A stretch of DNA of 64,000 nucleotides from an uncultured Eubacteriales bacterium (GCA_934464585.1 CAKSJY010000007.1:4647-68646), one strand, 5' to 3'; numbered from the stretch's first letter, positions 51,450-60,965 are shown. Numbers and translations: made by a program. The notes: generated from the sequence alone by a model not told the origin.

Positions 51450-52259
51450 ATGAAAAAGAGTGCTCCGATTAACATCTTAAAAGGTGCGGTGATAAGCTCA
51501 GCTATGCTTATACCGGGTGTAAGTGGAGGGACAACTGCAATAATATTAGATGTTTATGATGACTTGATTTCATCTATAAGTTCGTTTTTTAAAGAGACTA
51601 AAAAGAGTCTGTTTACACTTTTAACGGTTGGAATAGGTGCTATTTTAGGTATTATATTTTTTTCAAAGGCTATTTTGTTTGTTACAAATAAGTTTTATGT
51701 TCCAATGATGTACTTGTTTTTGGGAGCAGTTCTGGGAAGCGTTCCAATGCTGTATAGAAAAGCCGAGATAAAGAAATTTAAGATCAGTTGTCTCATTTAT
51801 CCTTTAATTGGTGCTGCGTGTGTGTTTTTAATTGAACTTATACCTAAAGATGCACTTAAAATTTCTGTAGATTCAGGAATATACTCGTATTTAATTGTGG
51901 TTTTAGCAGGGATTATACTTTCAATAGGTCTAATTTTACCAGGGATAAGTGTTTCCTATATGCTTTTAATTTTGGGGATCTATGAAACTACATTAATGTC
52001 GATTGAGAATAAACAGTATATGTTTTTAATATCACTACTTTTAGGTGTTGCTATCGGAGTTTTGTTGACTACCAAACTAATTGAATATACTATGAAAAAC
52101 TATCCCCAGGGCACATATCTTTTAATCATTGGATTTATGTTAGTATCTTTAAAGGAAGTATTTCCAGGAATACCGTACGGTATAGAAATAATAACTTCTT
52201 TAATTACATTCTTGGTTGGATTTATCTCTGTATTTTACTTGTCTAAATTAGCAGATTGA
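51450..52259 (+). CDS. DUF368 membrane protein
   Basis: This 269-residue polytopic membrane protein of the DUF368 family opens with the signature GAVISSAMLIPGVSGGTTAIIL. A second copy-like motif, ILSIGLILPGISVSYMLLILGIYE (by segments), lies in the middle, suggesting an internal repeat. About eight hydrophobic helices are visible. Related DUF368 and DedA proteins have been implicated in undecaprenyl-phosphate recycling across the membrane, which would fit a Gram-positive cell wall. Its function here is inferred from the family only. Confidence 0.85.
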   Translation: MKKSAPINILKGAVISSAMLIPGVSGGTTAIILDVYDDLISSISSFFKETKKSLFTLLTVGIGAILGIIFFSKAILFVTNKFYVPMMYLFLGAVLGSVPMLYRKAEIKKFKISCLIYPLIGAACVFLIELIPKDALKISVDSGIYSYLIVVLAGIILSIGLILPGISVSYMLLILGIYETTLMSIENKQYMFLISLLLGVAIGVLLTTKLIEYTMKNYPQGTYLLIIGFMLVSLKEVFPGIPYGIEIITSLITFLVGFISVFYLSKLAD

Positions 52260-52274
52260 ATAGGTGAAAAAGTT

Positions 52275-52721
52275 ATGGATAATAAAATTTCTCATGAAAG
52301 AATTCTTATATGTATTGCATTATTGGCATGTGCCTGTGTCATAGGGTATAACGCCTTCTTTGTCCCAAAAGTTAGTGTACCTACAGTGGTGTATACTGAT
52401 AAAGATATTATAGACTCAAATACTGAAGATGAAGAGTATGTTCCGCAGGCAGAAAAGGCACAGGAAGTTATGAATAATGTATCAGATTCTAATGAGGATG
52501 TGTCAAGTGGAGATAGTAACCAATCTGGGCTTATAAATATTAATACAGCTTCAGCAAGTGAACTTTCTGAGAACCTTCCCAAAATAGGGGAAGCAATTGC
52601 TGGGCGCATTGTTGAATATCGTGAAGCTAACGGAGGCTTTAATTCTATCGAAGAAATTATGAATGTTTCCGGTATAGGGGAAAAGACATTTGAAGGTATA
52701 AAAGATAAAATTTGTGTATAA
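52275..52721 (+). CDS. ComEA-like helix-hairpin-helix protein
   Basis: This 148-residue protein has an N-terminal membrane anchor (about 9-27), an acidic low-complexity linker (about 40-85) and a ComEA-type DNA-binding domain with two helix-hairpin-helix motifs: INTASASELSENLPKIGEAIAGRIVEYR and VSGIGEKTFEGI (by segments). Such proteins hold incoming DNA at the surface during competence. comEC is not adjacent, and it lacks the SLBB domain seen in longer relatives. Confidence 0.87.
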   Translation: MDNKISHERILICIALLACACVIGYNAFFVPKVSVPTVVYTDKDIIDSNTEDEEYVPQAEKAQEVMNNVSDSNEDVSSGDSNQSGLININTASASELSENLPKIGEAIAGRIVEYREANGGFNSIEEIMNVSGIGEKTFEGIKDKICV

Positions 52722-52743
52722 TTTTCAAGAAGGTTAATTATGT

Positions 52744-52783
52744 AAAAAGGATCCGGAAGTATAGCACTTTCGAATCCTTTTTT
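52744..52783. terminator. Bidirectional terminator between comEA and the phosphodiesterase gene
   Basis: AAAAAGGAT/ATCCTTTTT at the base continues through CGGAAGT/ACTTTCG with one mismatch. T-tracts occur on both strands. Confidence 0.9.
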
Positions 52784-52787
52784 AAGT

Positions 52788-54725
52788 TTAATTCGCTTTT
52801 GGGGGGTTTGTTGTTATGCTGGAAATATAGGGGTCAAGATCCTCTTCATCAATATCACCGCCAAGAGCCCAAAGCTGTAGTTCTATATCATTTTCTCTAC
52901 ATTTTCTTACAGCATTTTCAGAACAGAATGGTGATTGAATATGAAGAAATACATTTTCTGCTCCGGACTGTGAAAAATCTATTGCTTGTTTTAACTTAGA
53001 ATTTCTAAATGGGAATGATGTAATGCCAAGTTCTGCCGATGGAAGTAGTTCATGGACTATTTTAAGATGTTCTACAGAAATGCTTATCCATACAACTTGT
53101 TTTAACATATTAAAGCTTTTTAAAATGTTAATAAGCATTTTTATTTGATCTTTTGTATATGTAGCTGTTGATTTAAGATCTAGATAGATTATTTGGCCAT
53201 TAGCCTTACATTGTTTAACAAAATCGATAAATGTGGGAATTTTAATTCTGACATCTAAAGATTTTTTACTTTCTCCTGTTTCGGTTTTAGTTGTTTTTTC
53301 GGTAACTTCATATCCGTCCTGTTTTGCTACTAAATCACCATTTTTAAGTCGTACGTAGTTAGATGGGATATTCTTATAGGTGTTTTTTATATCTTCATCA
53401 AAACTAGCATTGTTTCCCCATTTTGAACGATATCCAAAATCATAATTTTGAATATCTGAATAATTAGAATTTTTAAGGCTACCTTGTCCATTGCTTGTTC
53501 TATTAATTAAAAGGTCATGTGTTACGACAGGTATGTTGTCCTTAGTAAACATTACATCGGCTTCAACAAATAGGTAACCACGTTTATGAGCGGCATTGAA
53601 AGCTGGCAATGTATTTTCTGGAGCATCGTTAGAAATTCCTCTGTGAGCAACTGTCTTTCTTGTTGAATGAATAACCCTCTTTACTAATTCGTAAACATAG
53701 TTTGATAATGTAGTAACTAAAAATTTGCCATAGTTACAGTTGCTATTTGCATCGCATATTTTAGATGTTATAGCTAAAATATTAGAAATTTTCCTGTTAA
53801 TATCTTGCCGATCCTGATTGTTATAATCACGTTTTTCAAAAGAATTGATGTCTTCAATAAAACGTTCTTCAGCAAGAGGGCTTATTTGGTAACTAACATT
53901 AAGCCTAATTTTTTTCAGTAGGTACTTAATGTATGTTTCGTTGGGGTTAATTGCTTTTTGTCTATCATACGAAAGCTTCACATTATCTATAATATCAGTA
54001 TAGTTTCTGTGTGCATTAAATGCATTTGCTATTTTCACTTGTAAGTCATTTTCAGGGTTTGGTCTATTTTCAGAATAATATGGGATTCGGTTCTTATAAT
54101 TGCTAAGTTGTATAAAACTATTTTCAAAGTCTACAGTTTTTTTAGGATCACTAAATTCAAGGAGTGTATTTATTTCTCTTTCAAATTTAGGGTTTAAATT
54201 TTTATAATTTAAAAAGGCCTGCTCAGTTTTAGACATACTATCAAACATATATCCAAAGAAATTGGAACCAATATCACTTTTTGAGTAAGCATCAGATATA
54301 TTAAAAAATTCTGAGTTAGAATAATCTTTTGCGATATCCTTTAAAAAGTCAATTTTGTTGTTTTTAAAGACTGAATATTTAGTATTTTTGTATAAATTAA
54401 TTTTAGTAATGCTATTATCCAAAGCATCATCTGAGGGATAAAACTTTATTTCCTGCTGACTTTCACGTGGTTTGTCACTGTTTCCATCATCTATAGATTT
54501 AAGAACTCCGGTAGCCATACCGAAAAATGACGCTATTGCACTATTATTGTGGGAATAGTATACTTTAGCAAGATGCATGCGGTTTTTATCGTCTTCATCG
54601 ATACTTTTAAAGTTCAACGTAATAAAGCCACCAGCATTAAATGATATATACTCGTTGCTATCGTTATCGTTTAAAGAAGTATGAACATTGTTAATTAATG
54701 TTTGCCGGGTATCATTATTATACAT
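52788..54725 (-). CDS. GDPD-family phosphodiesterase with large unassigned N-terminal region
   Basis: This 645-residue protein has a glycerophosphodiester phosphodiesterase TIM barrel at its C-terminus. The motifs are AHRG (360-363), EAD (388-390), THD (402-404) and a LDLKS strand. All usual catalytic and metal positions I can align are present, and a short insertion (NRTSNG region onward) is typical of the family. Residues 1-355 match nothing I recognise; they are helix-rich, polar and Asn/Tyr/Lys-rich, with no signal peptide or membrane helix. An exported GDPD would normally need one. The ATG has AGGTGAT four bases ahead. The gene has its own promoter, back to back with recA. It could act on an internal lipid-derived substrate or be exported by an unusual route. 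Confidence 0.82.
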   Translation of the reverse strand: MYNNDTRQTLINNVHTSLNDNDSNEYISFNAGGFITLNFKSIDEDDKNRMHLAKVYYSHNNSAIASFFGMATGVLKSIDDGNSDKPRESQQEIKFYPSDDALDNSITKINLYKNTKYSVFKNNKIDFLKDIAKDYSNSEFFNISDAYSKSDIGSNFFGYMFDSMSKTEQAFLNYKNLNPKFEREINTLLEFSDPKKTVDFENSFIQLSNYKNRIPYYSENRPNPENDLQVKIANAFNAHRNYTDIIDNVKLSYDRQKAINPNETYIKYLLKKIRLNVSYQISPLAEERFIEDINSFEKRDYNNQDRQDINRKISNILAITSKICDANSNCNYGKFLVTTLSNYVYELVKRVIHSTRKTVAHRGISNDAPENTLPAFNAAHKRGYLFVEADVMFTKDNIPVVTHDLLINRTSNGQGSLKNSNYSDIQNYDFGYRSKWGNNASFDEDIKNTYKNIPSNYVRLKNGDLVAKQDGYEVTEKTTKTETGESKKSLDVRIKIPTFIDFVKQCKANGQIIYLDLKSTATYTKDQIKMLINILKSFNMLKQVVWISISVEHLKIVHELLPSAELGITSFPFRNSKLKQAIDFSQSGAENVFLHIQSPFCSENAVRKCRENDIELQLWALGGDIDEEDLDPYISSITTNPPKAN

Positions 54726-54756
54726 AATAATCACCTGAATTCTTTAATATATCTAA

Positions 54757-54785
54757 ATAGTATCATGATTATTGATAATTGTCAA
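54757..54785 (-). promoter_or_regulatory. Promoter of the GDPD-family gene
   Basis: On the minus strand, TTGACA and TACTAT are 17 bases apart, about 30 bases before the start codon. Confidence 0.65.
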
Positions 54786-54871
54786 TTAATTGAATATTTT
54801 GGCTATTGATTGTTGCTATGAATTAAGCATTTTGATTATATTTTGATTATTTGTCAGTTTTCTTAGGTCTA

Positions 54872-54900
54872 TTGAATAATATGCAAAAATGATATATAAT
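54872..54900 (+). promoter_or_regulatory. recA promoter
   Basis: TTGAAT and TATAAT are 17 bases apart, about 50 bases before the recA start. I found no GAAC-N4-GTTC type LexA box in the 213-base spacer. Confidence 0.65.
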
Positions 54901-54948
54901 AAAATAATAATTTTAAATGTGGATAAAGAGATTTTTTGGGGGTACAAA

Positions 54949-56076
54949 ATGGCAATCGATAAAGTAAAAGCCTTAGAAACGGCTTTAGGACAGATAGAAA
55001 AACAGTTTGGTAAGGGTGCGGTTATGCGTTTAGGACAAAACCAAACTATGAATGTTGATAAAATATCGACAGGTTCGTTATCACTTGATATAGCACTTGG
55101 AATAGGTGGATTACCAAGGGGAAGAATTGCAGAAATATATGGTCCGGAATCATCAGGTAAAACAACATTAGCTTTGCACTGTATTGCTGAAGCACAAAAA
55201 TTAGGCGGATATGCCGCTTTTATAGATGTTGAACATGCATTAGATCCAGTATATGCCGCAGCTTTGGGTGTCGATGTAGATTCTTTGATTGTTTCTCAAC
55301 CTGATACAGGTGAGCAGGCTTTGGAAATTACAGAGTCACTTGTAAGATCCGGTGCTATTGACATAATAGTTGTCGATTCAGTTGCGGCATTAGTTCCGAG
55401 AGCTGAGATAGAAGGAGAAATGGGAGATAGTCACGTAGGTCTACAGGCAAGACTTATGTCACAAGCACTAAGAAAATTAGCAGGTGCAATATCTAAATCT
55501 AATTGCGTGGCTATATTTATAAATCAGCTACGTGAAAAGGTTGGAATTGTATATGGTAACCCGGAGGTTACTCCAGGTGGAAGAGCACTAAAGTTTTATT
55601 CATCTGTTAGAATAGACATAAGAAAAATTGAAATTCTAAAGAGCAATGGCGAAATGATTGGCGCAAGAACTAGAGCTAAAGTTGTTAAAAATAAGATGGC
55701 ACCTCCTTTTAGAGAGGCTGAATTTGATGTTATGTACGGTCAAGGTATTTCAAGAGTTGGAGAACTTTTAGACTTAGCTGTTAAGCTTAATGTTGTTCAA
55801 AAAAGTGGAGCTTGGTTTTCTTATGGAGAAGAACGACTCGGCCAAGGACGAGATAATGTTAAAGAACTATTTAAGTCTAATAAGGAGCTTGCCGATAGAA
55901 TAGAAAAAGAAGTAATGGCAGATATAGATAAGCTAAGCGTAAAGGCTAAAAGTAAGGTTGCGGAAAAAAGTACAGCAGCTAAACCTATAGAGATTAAGTC
56001 TAAGGAGCAAAAACCTGCAGTGTCAAAATCAAAATCTATTGCCAAAGCTAATATAGATATTGTTGTAGATGATTAA
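54949..56076 (+). CDS. recA: Recombinase RecA
   Basis: This strand-exchange ATPase is used in homologous recombination and the SOS response. Walker A is GPESSGKTT; other marks are FIDVEHALDPVYA, QPDTGEQALEI and the L2 region FINQLREKVG. The acidic/basic C-terminal tail is longer and more Lys-rich than in E. coli (about 375 residues). I chose the ATG at 54949 behind GGGGG; the frame is open upstream but overlaps the promoter. Confidence 0.98.
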   Translation: MAIDKVKALETALGQIEKQFGKGAVMRLGQNQTMNVDKISTGSLSLDIALGIGGLPRGRIAEIYGPESSGKTTLALHCIAEAQKLGGYAAFIDVEHALDPVYAAALGVDVDSLIVSQPDTGEQALEITESLVRSGAIDIIVVDSVAALVPRAEIEGEMGDSHVGLQARLMSQALRKLAGAISKSNCVAIFINQLREKVGIVYGNPEVTPGGRALKFYSSVRIDIRKIEILKSNGEMIGARTRAKVVKNKMAPPFREAEFDVMYGQGISRVGELLDLAVKLNVVQKSGAWFSYGEERLGQGRDNVKELFKSNKELADRIEKEVMADIDKLSVKAKSKVAEKSTAAKPIEIKSKEQKPAVSKSKSIAKANIDIVVDD

Positions 56077-56689
56077 TATGATAATTACTGATATACAAAA
56101 AAGAAGAGGACTTTTAAATGCTTTATACATAGATGGAGAATATGCTGTTGATATCGATAGAGAAGTCCTTTTAATCAATCATGTCAAAATAGGATTAAAG
56201 TTAAAAGATGAGGATCTTTATAGATTGATATCTGAATCCAATAATAAACGAGCTAAAGAGAGAGCGTTGTATTACTTATCTCATCGTGATTACTCTAAAA
56301 AAGAGTTAGCCGATAAATTAAAAAAGACTTTTGGTGAGGATGCATCTCTATATGCTGTTAATAAGATGGAAGATCTAAACCTAATGAACGATGAGCGTTT
56401 TGCAGAGAAGTATGCTCATGATTTAATGTTTATAAAAAAATATGCCCCTCAGCGGATTTTACGAGAATTATTAAAAAGGGGTATTGATAAATATGTTGCT
56501 GAGGAAATAATTGATAACCTTTCACCAAATACATGCGAACAAATACACAGCTTAGTTGAAAGGAAATATCAAAAATATCTTATAGATGAAAAGGGTAAAA
56601 GAAGAACAGTACAAGCACTCATGCGACTTGGATATAGTTGGGGAGATATTAAACCTGTAATAAATGAATTTTTGAATCAAGATTATTGA
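56069..56689 (+). CDS. recX: RecA regulator RecX
   Basis: This helical-repeat inhibitor or modulator of RecA filaments has the repeats ERALYYLSHRDYSKKELADKL, VNKMEDLNLMNDERFAEKYAHD and the C-terminal QALMRLGYSWGDI (by segments). It has about 206 residues. Its ATG overlaps the recA stop, so it is translationally coupled; a second ATG three codons on is also possible. Confidence 0.93.
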   Translation: MINMIITDIQKRRGLLNALYIDGEYAVDIDREVLLINHVKIGLKLKDEDLYRLISESNNKRAKERALYYLSHRDYSKKELADKLKKTFGEDASLYAVNKMEDLNLMNDERFAEKYAHDLMFIKKYAPQRILRELLKRGIDKYVAEEIIDNLSPNTCEQIHSLVERKYQKYLIDEKGKRRTVQALMRLGYSWGDIKPVINEFLNQDY

Positions 56690-56702
56690 AAGGAAAACAA
56701 GG

Positions 56703-58037
56703 ATGTTTTATAAAATTGGACTACTAAGCTTAGGATGTGCTAAAAACAGAGTAGACGCAGAGATTATGCTTGGAACATTAAGAGATGCCGGATATAAGAT
56801 AGTTTCGGATGTTGCAGCATCAGATGTTGCGATTGTAAATACATGTGGTTTTATAGAGGACTCTAAGCGTGAAAGTATAGATGAAATACTATATTTAATA
56901 AATTTAAAAAATAGAGGAATTATTAAGCATATTATAGTAACGGGTTGCTTAAGTGAACGATATAAAAATGAAGTATTAAAAGAATTGCCGGAAATTGATG
57001 CGGCAATTGGAATTGGTGCAAATGATTCCATTGCAGATGTTGTTGATAAAGTAATAAATGGAGAAAAGTATTCTGCATTTCCGGACAAAATGAATGTACC
57101 GCTAAATGGAAAAAGAATTCAAACAACACCAAAACATTATGCATATTTAAAAATTGCAGAGGGTTGCGATAATAGATGTTCCTATTGTGCTATACCGCTT
57201 ATACGTGGTTCATTCAGAAGCAGAAAGATGGAAGATATTATCGATGAAGCTAAGTATTTGGCACAAAATGGAGTTAAGGAACTTTTAGTAATTGCCCAAG
57301 ATACCACAAGATATGGTGAGGATATATATGGTAAGTTGATGTTGCCTACTTTACTAAAAAAGCTTACAGAAATAGAGGAAATAAAGTGGATTAGAATCTT
57401 GTATTGCTATCCTGATAGAATTACAGATGAACTTTTGGATACTATCAATAAAGAGCCTAAAATATTAAATTATTTAGACATACCGCTTCAGCACTGTAAT
57501 GGCAGAATTCTAAAGCAAATGAATAGAAGAGGAAATAAGGAATCTCTTACAAAACTTATAAATACTATAAGAGAAAAGGTTCCCAATATTGTATTAAGAA
57601 CTACTTTTATTTGCGGGTTCCCCGGTGAAACTGATGAAGAGTTTAATGAGCTTTTGGATTTTGTACATGAAATGAAATTTGAAAGAATGGGCTGTTTCCC
57701 TTATTCTAAAGAAGAGGGAACTAGGGCTGCCGAAATGGCTGATCAGATTGAAAAATCTGTGAAATTAGAACGTCAAAGAATCATTATGCAAGAACAAGGT
57801 TTAATAATGGATGAACTTTGTCGGGGTATGATTAATAAAACAATAAATGTGCTTGTTGAAGGATATGACGAAGATGAAGAATGTTACTATGGAAGAAGTC
57901 GTTGGGATTCTCCAGATGTTGATACAAGAGTTATATTTAGTGTAGACGGTGAGGCTCCTGAAATCGGTGAATTTAAGACTTTAAAAATAATAGGTTATAG
58001 TGATGAATATGATTTGATTGGAGAAATTTTAAAGTAA
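56703..58037 (+). CDS. rimO: Ribosomal protein S12 methylthiotransferase RimO
   Basis: This radical SAM enzyme adds a methylthio group to Asp of S12. The N-terminal MTTase domain opens with SLGCAKNRVDAEIML. The radical SAM cluster is CDNRCSYCAIP (CX3CX2C). A TRAM domain ends the 444 residues. Other cluster ligands are CGF (near 49) and the VTGCLSER Cys. The VDAE motif separates RimO from MiaB. Confidence 0.94.
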   Translation: MFYKIGLLSLGCAKNRVDAEIMLGTLRDAGYKIVSDVAASDVAIVNTCGFIEDSKRESIDEILYLINLKNRGIIKHIIVTGCLSERYKNEVLKELPEIDAAIGIGANDSIADVVDKVINGEKYSAFPDKMNVPLNGKRIQTTPKHYAYLKIAEGCDNRCSYCAIPLIRGSFRSRKMEDIIDEAKYLAQNGVKELLVIAQDTTRYGEDIYGKLMLPTLLKKLTEIEEIKWIRILYCYPDRITDELLDTINKEPKILNYLDIPLQHCNGRILKQMNRRGNKESLTKLINTIREKVPNIVLRTTFICGFPGETDEEFNELLDFVHEMKFERMGCFPYSKEEGTRAAEMADQIEKSVKLERQRIIMQEQGLIMDELCRGMINKTINVLVEGYDEDEECYYGRSRWDSPDVDTRVIFSVDGEAPEIGEFKTLKIIGYSDEYDLIGEILK

Positions 58038-58052
58038 ACAAGAGGTGCATAT

Positions 58053-58655
58053 ATGAACTTACCAAATAAACTTACTGTATTGAGAATTATACTTGTACCG
58101 TTTTTTGTGTTTTTCCTTTTAGCAAGCTCTATTCCGCATCATTGTTTAGTAGCATTAATTGTGTTCTTAGTTGCGTCTATTACAGACCATTATGACGGGA
58201 AAATTGCGAGAGAATATTCATTGATAACCGACTTTGGGAAATTTGCCGATCCTTTAGCTGATAAAATTTTAGTTATGTCAGCGTTTTTGTGTTTTATTCA
58301 AATGGGACTTATTGGAGCTGTTGCGATAATAATTATGATAATACGAGAATTTGCAATAACTTCTATACGTTTGGTTGGAGCAAGTAGCGGAAAGGTTATA
58401 GCAGCTAATATATGGGGTAAAGCAAAAACTGTAAGTCAGATAATTTCGATAATTATGATTCTTATTATGCAATATATAACTGAATTGATAAATATGGGTT
58501 TTAATATATTTGGTGACTTAATTAGTAGGGTGGATTTAGTTAATATTTTTCATGTGACAGGTGTTGTTGCAATTTGGATATCTGCAATTTTAACACTTAT
58601 TTCAGGTATTATTTATATCATCGATAATAGAGAGCTTATCGATAACATGAAATAA
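58053..58655 (+). CDS. pgsA: CDP-diacylglycerol--glycerol-3-phosphate 3-phosphatidyltransferase
   Basis: This membrane enzyme makes phosphatidylglycerophosphate, the precursor of phosphatidylglycerol and cardiolipin. The CDP-alcohol motif is TDHYDGKIAREYSLITDFG followed by FADPLADK (by segments), matching DxxDGxxARxnGxxxDxxxD. It has 200 residues with four to six helices. It lies 15 bases after rimO, with AGAGGTG upstream. Confidence 0.95.
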   Translation: MNLPNKLTVLRIILVPFFVFFLLASSIPHHCLVALIVFLVASITDHYDGKIAREYSLITDFGKFADPLADKILVMSAFLCFIQMGLIGAVAIIIMIIREFAITSIRLVGASSGKVIAANIWGKAKTVSQIISIIMILIMQYITELINMGFNIFGDLISRVDLVNIFHVTGVVAIWISAILTLISGIIYIIDNRELIDNMK

Positions 58656-58710
58656 TTGGTGCATAATACAAACGAACGGTATAGTATGTTATATATAAAA
58701 AATTATGGAT

Positions 58711-58733
58711 ATGCTTATTTATATAAATAGCAT
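58711..58733. repeat. Inverted repeat in the cysE upstream region
   Basis: ATGCT-TATTTA and TAAATA-GCAT form an almost perfect 23-base palindrome with one extra T, a plausible operator for a dimeric regulator. Confidence 0.4.
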
Positions 58734-58781
58734 GATTTATATTAAAGAATATATAAGATTAGGTTTTATTGCGTTTTTTCT

Positions 58782-58828
58782 GTACCTCTGTTGGATTTAG
58801 GTTGATATTAGTGGCCGGAGGTACTTTT
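58782..58828 (+). promoter_or_regulatory. Leader hairpin before cysE, terminator-like
   Basis: GTACCTC and GAGGTAC pair perfectly around a 29-base loop and are followed by TTTT. The right arm is close in sequence to the GGAGGTG ribosome-binding site a few bases on. No T-box core motif (AGGGTGG-type) is present, so cysteine-tRNA control cannot be claimed. Confidence 0.45.
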
Positions 58829-58844
58829 ACATGGAGGTGTTTTT

Positions 58845-59501
58845 GTGTTTAAACAGTTGAAAGCAGACTTAGACTCTGTGATGAAAAGAGATCCTGCAGC
58901 GAGAAGTAGACTGGAAGTATATTTTTTATATTCAGGATTTAAAGCTGTAAGGTCATATAGGAAGGCTAATTGGCTTTACAGAAAAAATTTGAAATTTCTT
59001 GCAAGATATGTTTCTCAAAGATGTAGACACAAAACAGGAATAGAAATACATCCGGGAGCAACAATAGGAAAAGGGTTGTTTATAGACCACGGAATGGGTG
59101 TAGTAATAGGGGAAACTACGGAAATAGGCGATAATTGTACAATATATCAAAACGTAACCTTGGGTGGAACCGGAAAAGATACAGGTAAACGACATCCGAC
59201 TTTAGGGGATAATGTGCTTGTTGGGGCAGGTGCTAAAGTACTTGGACCTTTTAAAGTTGGAGATAATGCACGTATTGCAGCAGGAGCTGTCGTTTTAGAT
59301 GAGGTACCACCTAATGCAACAGCAGTTGGAATCCCTGCAAAAATGATCTTAAGCAAAAAACCTAAAAATGAAAACCTTGATCAGATTAATATATCAGATC
59401 CGGTCGAAGAGGAAATACAAGTTTTAGAAAAACACTTACACGAAGTATATGATACAATTAAGATTTTAAACCAGAAACTAAAAGGAGATACGCTTAAATG
59501 A
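58845..59501 (+). CDS. cysE: Serine O-acetyltransferase
   Basis: This enzyme activates serine for cysteine synthesis. The left-handed hexapeptide-repeat fold shows IHPGATIGKGLFIDHGMGVVIGETTEIGDN and GAGAKVLGPFKVGDNARIAAGAVV by segments, with the catalytic His in IDHGMG. At 218 residues it is the short Gram-positive form. The start is GTG behind GGAGGTG. Its ATGA stop/start overlap with cysS couples cysteine synthesis to cysteine charging. Confidence 0.95.
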   Translation: MFKQLKADLDSVMKRDPAARSRLEVYFLYSGFKAVRSYRKANWLYRKNLKFLARYVSQRCRHKTGIEIHPGATIGKGLFIDHGMGVVIGETTEIGDNCTIYQNVTLGGTGKDTGKRHPTLGDNVLVGAGAKVLGPFKVGDNARIAAGAVVLDEVPPNATAVGIPAKMILSKKPKNENLDQINISDPVEEEIQVLEKHLHEVYDTIKILNQKLKGDTLK

Positions 59502-60907
59502 AAATTTATAACACCATGTCCAGAAAGAAAGAAGAATTAAAAACTATTGTTCCAGGTGAAGTTAAGATTTATGGCTGTGGACCGACTGTTTATAATTATA
59601 TTCACATTGGTAATGCGCGTCCGATATGCGTTTTTGATACATTAAGAAGATATCTTAAATATATAGGATATAAAGTGACATATGTACAAAATTTTACTGA
59701 TATTGATGATAAGATAATTAAAAAGGCTATAGAAGAGGAAACAGATTATAAAACGGTATCAGAAAAATATATTGAACAATATAAAGTAGATGCGCATGGA
59801 TTAAATGTTTTAGATGCTGATATATCACCTAAAGCTACAGAAAATATTGATGGTATGATTGAGTTAATTGAGAAGTTAGTTGAAAAGGGATATGCTTATG
59901 TCTTGCAAAACGGAGATGTATATTTTAGAACTAAACGTTTTAAAGAATATGGAAAGTTATCTCATCAGCCGATTGAAGATCTAGAATCAGGAGCAAGAAT
60001 TGCTGTTGATGAAATTAAAGAAGATCCTCTTGATTTTGCTCTTTGGAAATCCGCAAAACCGGGTGAACCATATTGGGAGACATCATGGGGAAAGGGTAGA
60101 CCAGGTTGGCATATAGAATGTTCAGTTATGTCTATGAGATATCTTGGTAAAACAATGGATATACATTGTGGTGGTCAAGACTTAATATTCCCGCATCATG
60201 AAAATGAAATTGCTCAAAGTGAAGCTTGCAATAATGTTCCACTTGCAAATTACTGGATGCACAACGGATATATAAATATAGATAATCAAAAGATGTCTAA
60301 ATCAAAAGGCAATTTCTTTACAGTAAGAGATGTTGCCGATAAGTATGGATATGCTCCCATACGTTATTTGATGATATCATCACACTATCGTACACCTATA
60401 AACTATAGTGTAGAGATTATAGAACAGTGTAAGTCAGCCTTAGAGAGACTTCAAAATTGTAAAGACAACCTAAAATTTATCATGGATAATGCAAAAGATA
60501 ATAAAACTGAAAGTCTCGAGAAACATGATTCTATTTTGAATGAATATAAATGTAAGTTTAAAGATGCAATGGATGATGATCTAAATACTGCTGATGCAAT
60601 TGCTGTGGTATTCGAACTTGTAAAAAATATTAATGTAAATATTACATTAGAAAATGGTACTTCGTATGAAGTTGCAAAAAAATATTATGATCTATTAACC
60701 GAACTTCTAGAGGTTTTAGGTTTAAACTTTAATAACAGTGAGAATGAATCCTTAGATGAAGAAATACAAAGGCTAATAGATGAACGTGCACAGGCAAGAA
60801 AAAATAAAGATTTTAAAACTGCCGATAAAATACGTGATGATTTAAAGGCTAGAAATATTATTTTGGAAGATACACCAAACGGTGTAAAATGGAAGTTTGT
60901 TAAGTAA
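59498..60907 (+). CDS. cysS: Cysteinyl-tRNA synthetase
   Basis: This class I synthetase has a zinc-binding GCGPTVYNYIHIGNARP start (HIGH-type HIGN), FTDIDDKI, the second zinc site near HCGGQDLIFPHHENE and QKMSKSKGN (KMSKS). A C-terminal DALR-type domain follows. It has 469 residues. The usual cysE-cysS order is kept. Confidence 0.97.
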   Translation: MKIYNTMSRKKEELKTIVPGEVKIYGCGPTVYNYIHIGNARPICVFDTLRRYLKYIGYKVTYVQNFTDIDDKIIKKAIEEETDYKTVSEKYIEQYKVDAHGLNVLDADISPKATENIDGMIELIEKLVEKGYAYVLQNGDVYFRTKRFKEYGKLSHQPIEDLESGARIAVDEIKEDPLDFALWKSAKPGEPYWETSWGKGRPGWHIECSVMSMRYLGKTMDIHCGGQDLIFPHHENEIAQSEACNNVPLANYWMHNGYINIDNQKMSKSKGNFFTVRDVADKYGYAPIRYLMISSHYRTPINYSVEIIEQCKSALERLQNCKDNLKFIMDNAKDNKTESLEKHDSILNEYKCKFKDAMDDDLNTADAIAVVFELVKNINVNITLENGTSYEVAKKYYDLLTELLEVLGLNFNNSENESLDEEIQRLIDERAQARKNKDFKTADKIRDDLKARNIILEDTPNGVKWKFVK

Positions 60908-60965
60908 AAAATATGATAAAGTTATATAATGAAAACTTAGGTTTAAATATTAAGGATGTGAATTT

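Noticed and set aside
58740..58844. T-box riboswitch upstream of cysE-cysS
   Set aside because: The conserved antiterminator core (AGGGTGG-type) and a specifier-loop architecture are not visible in the short leader.
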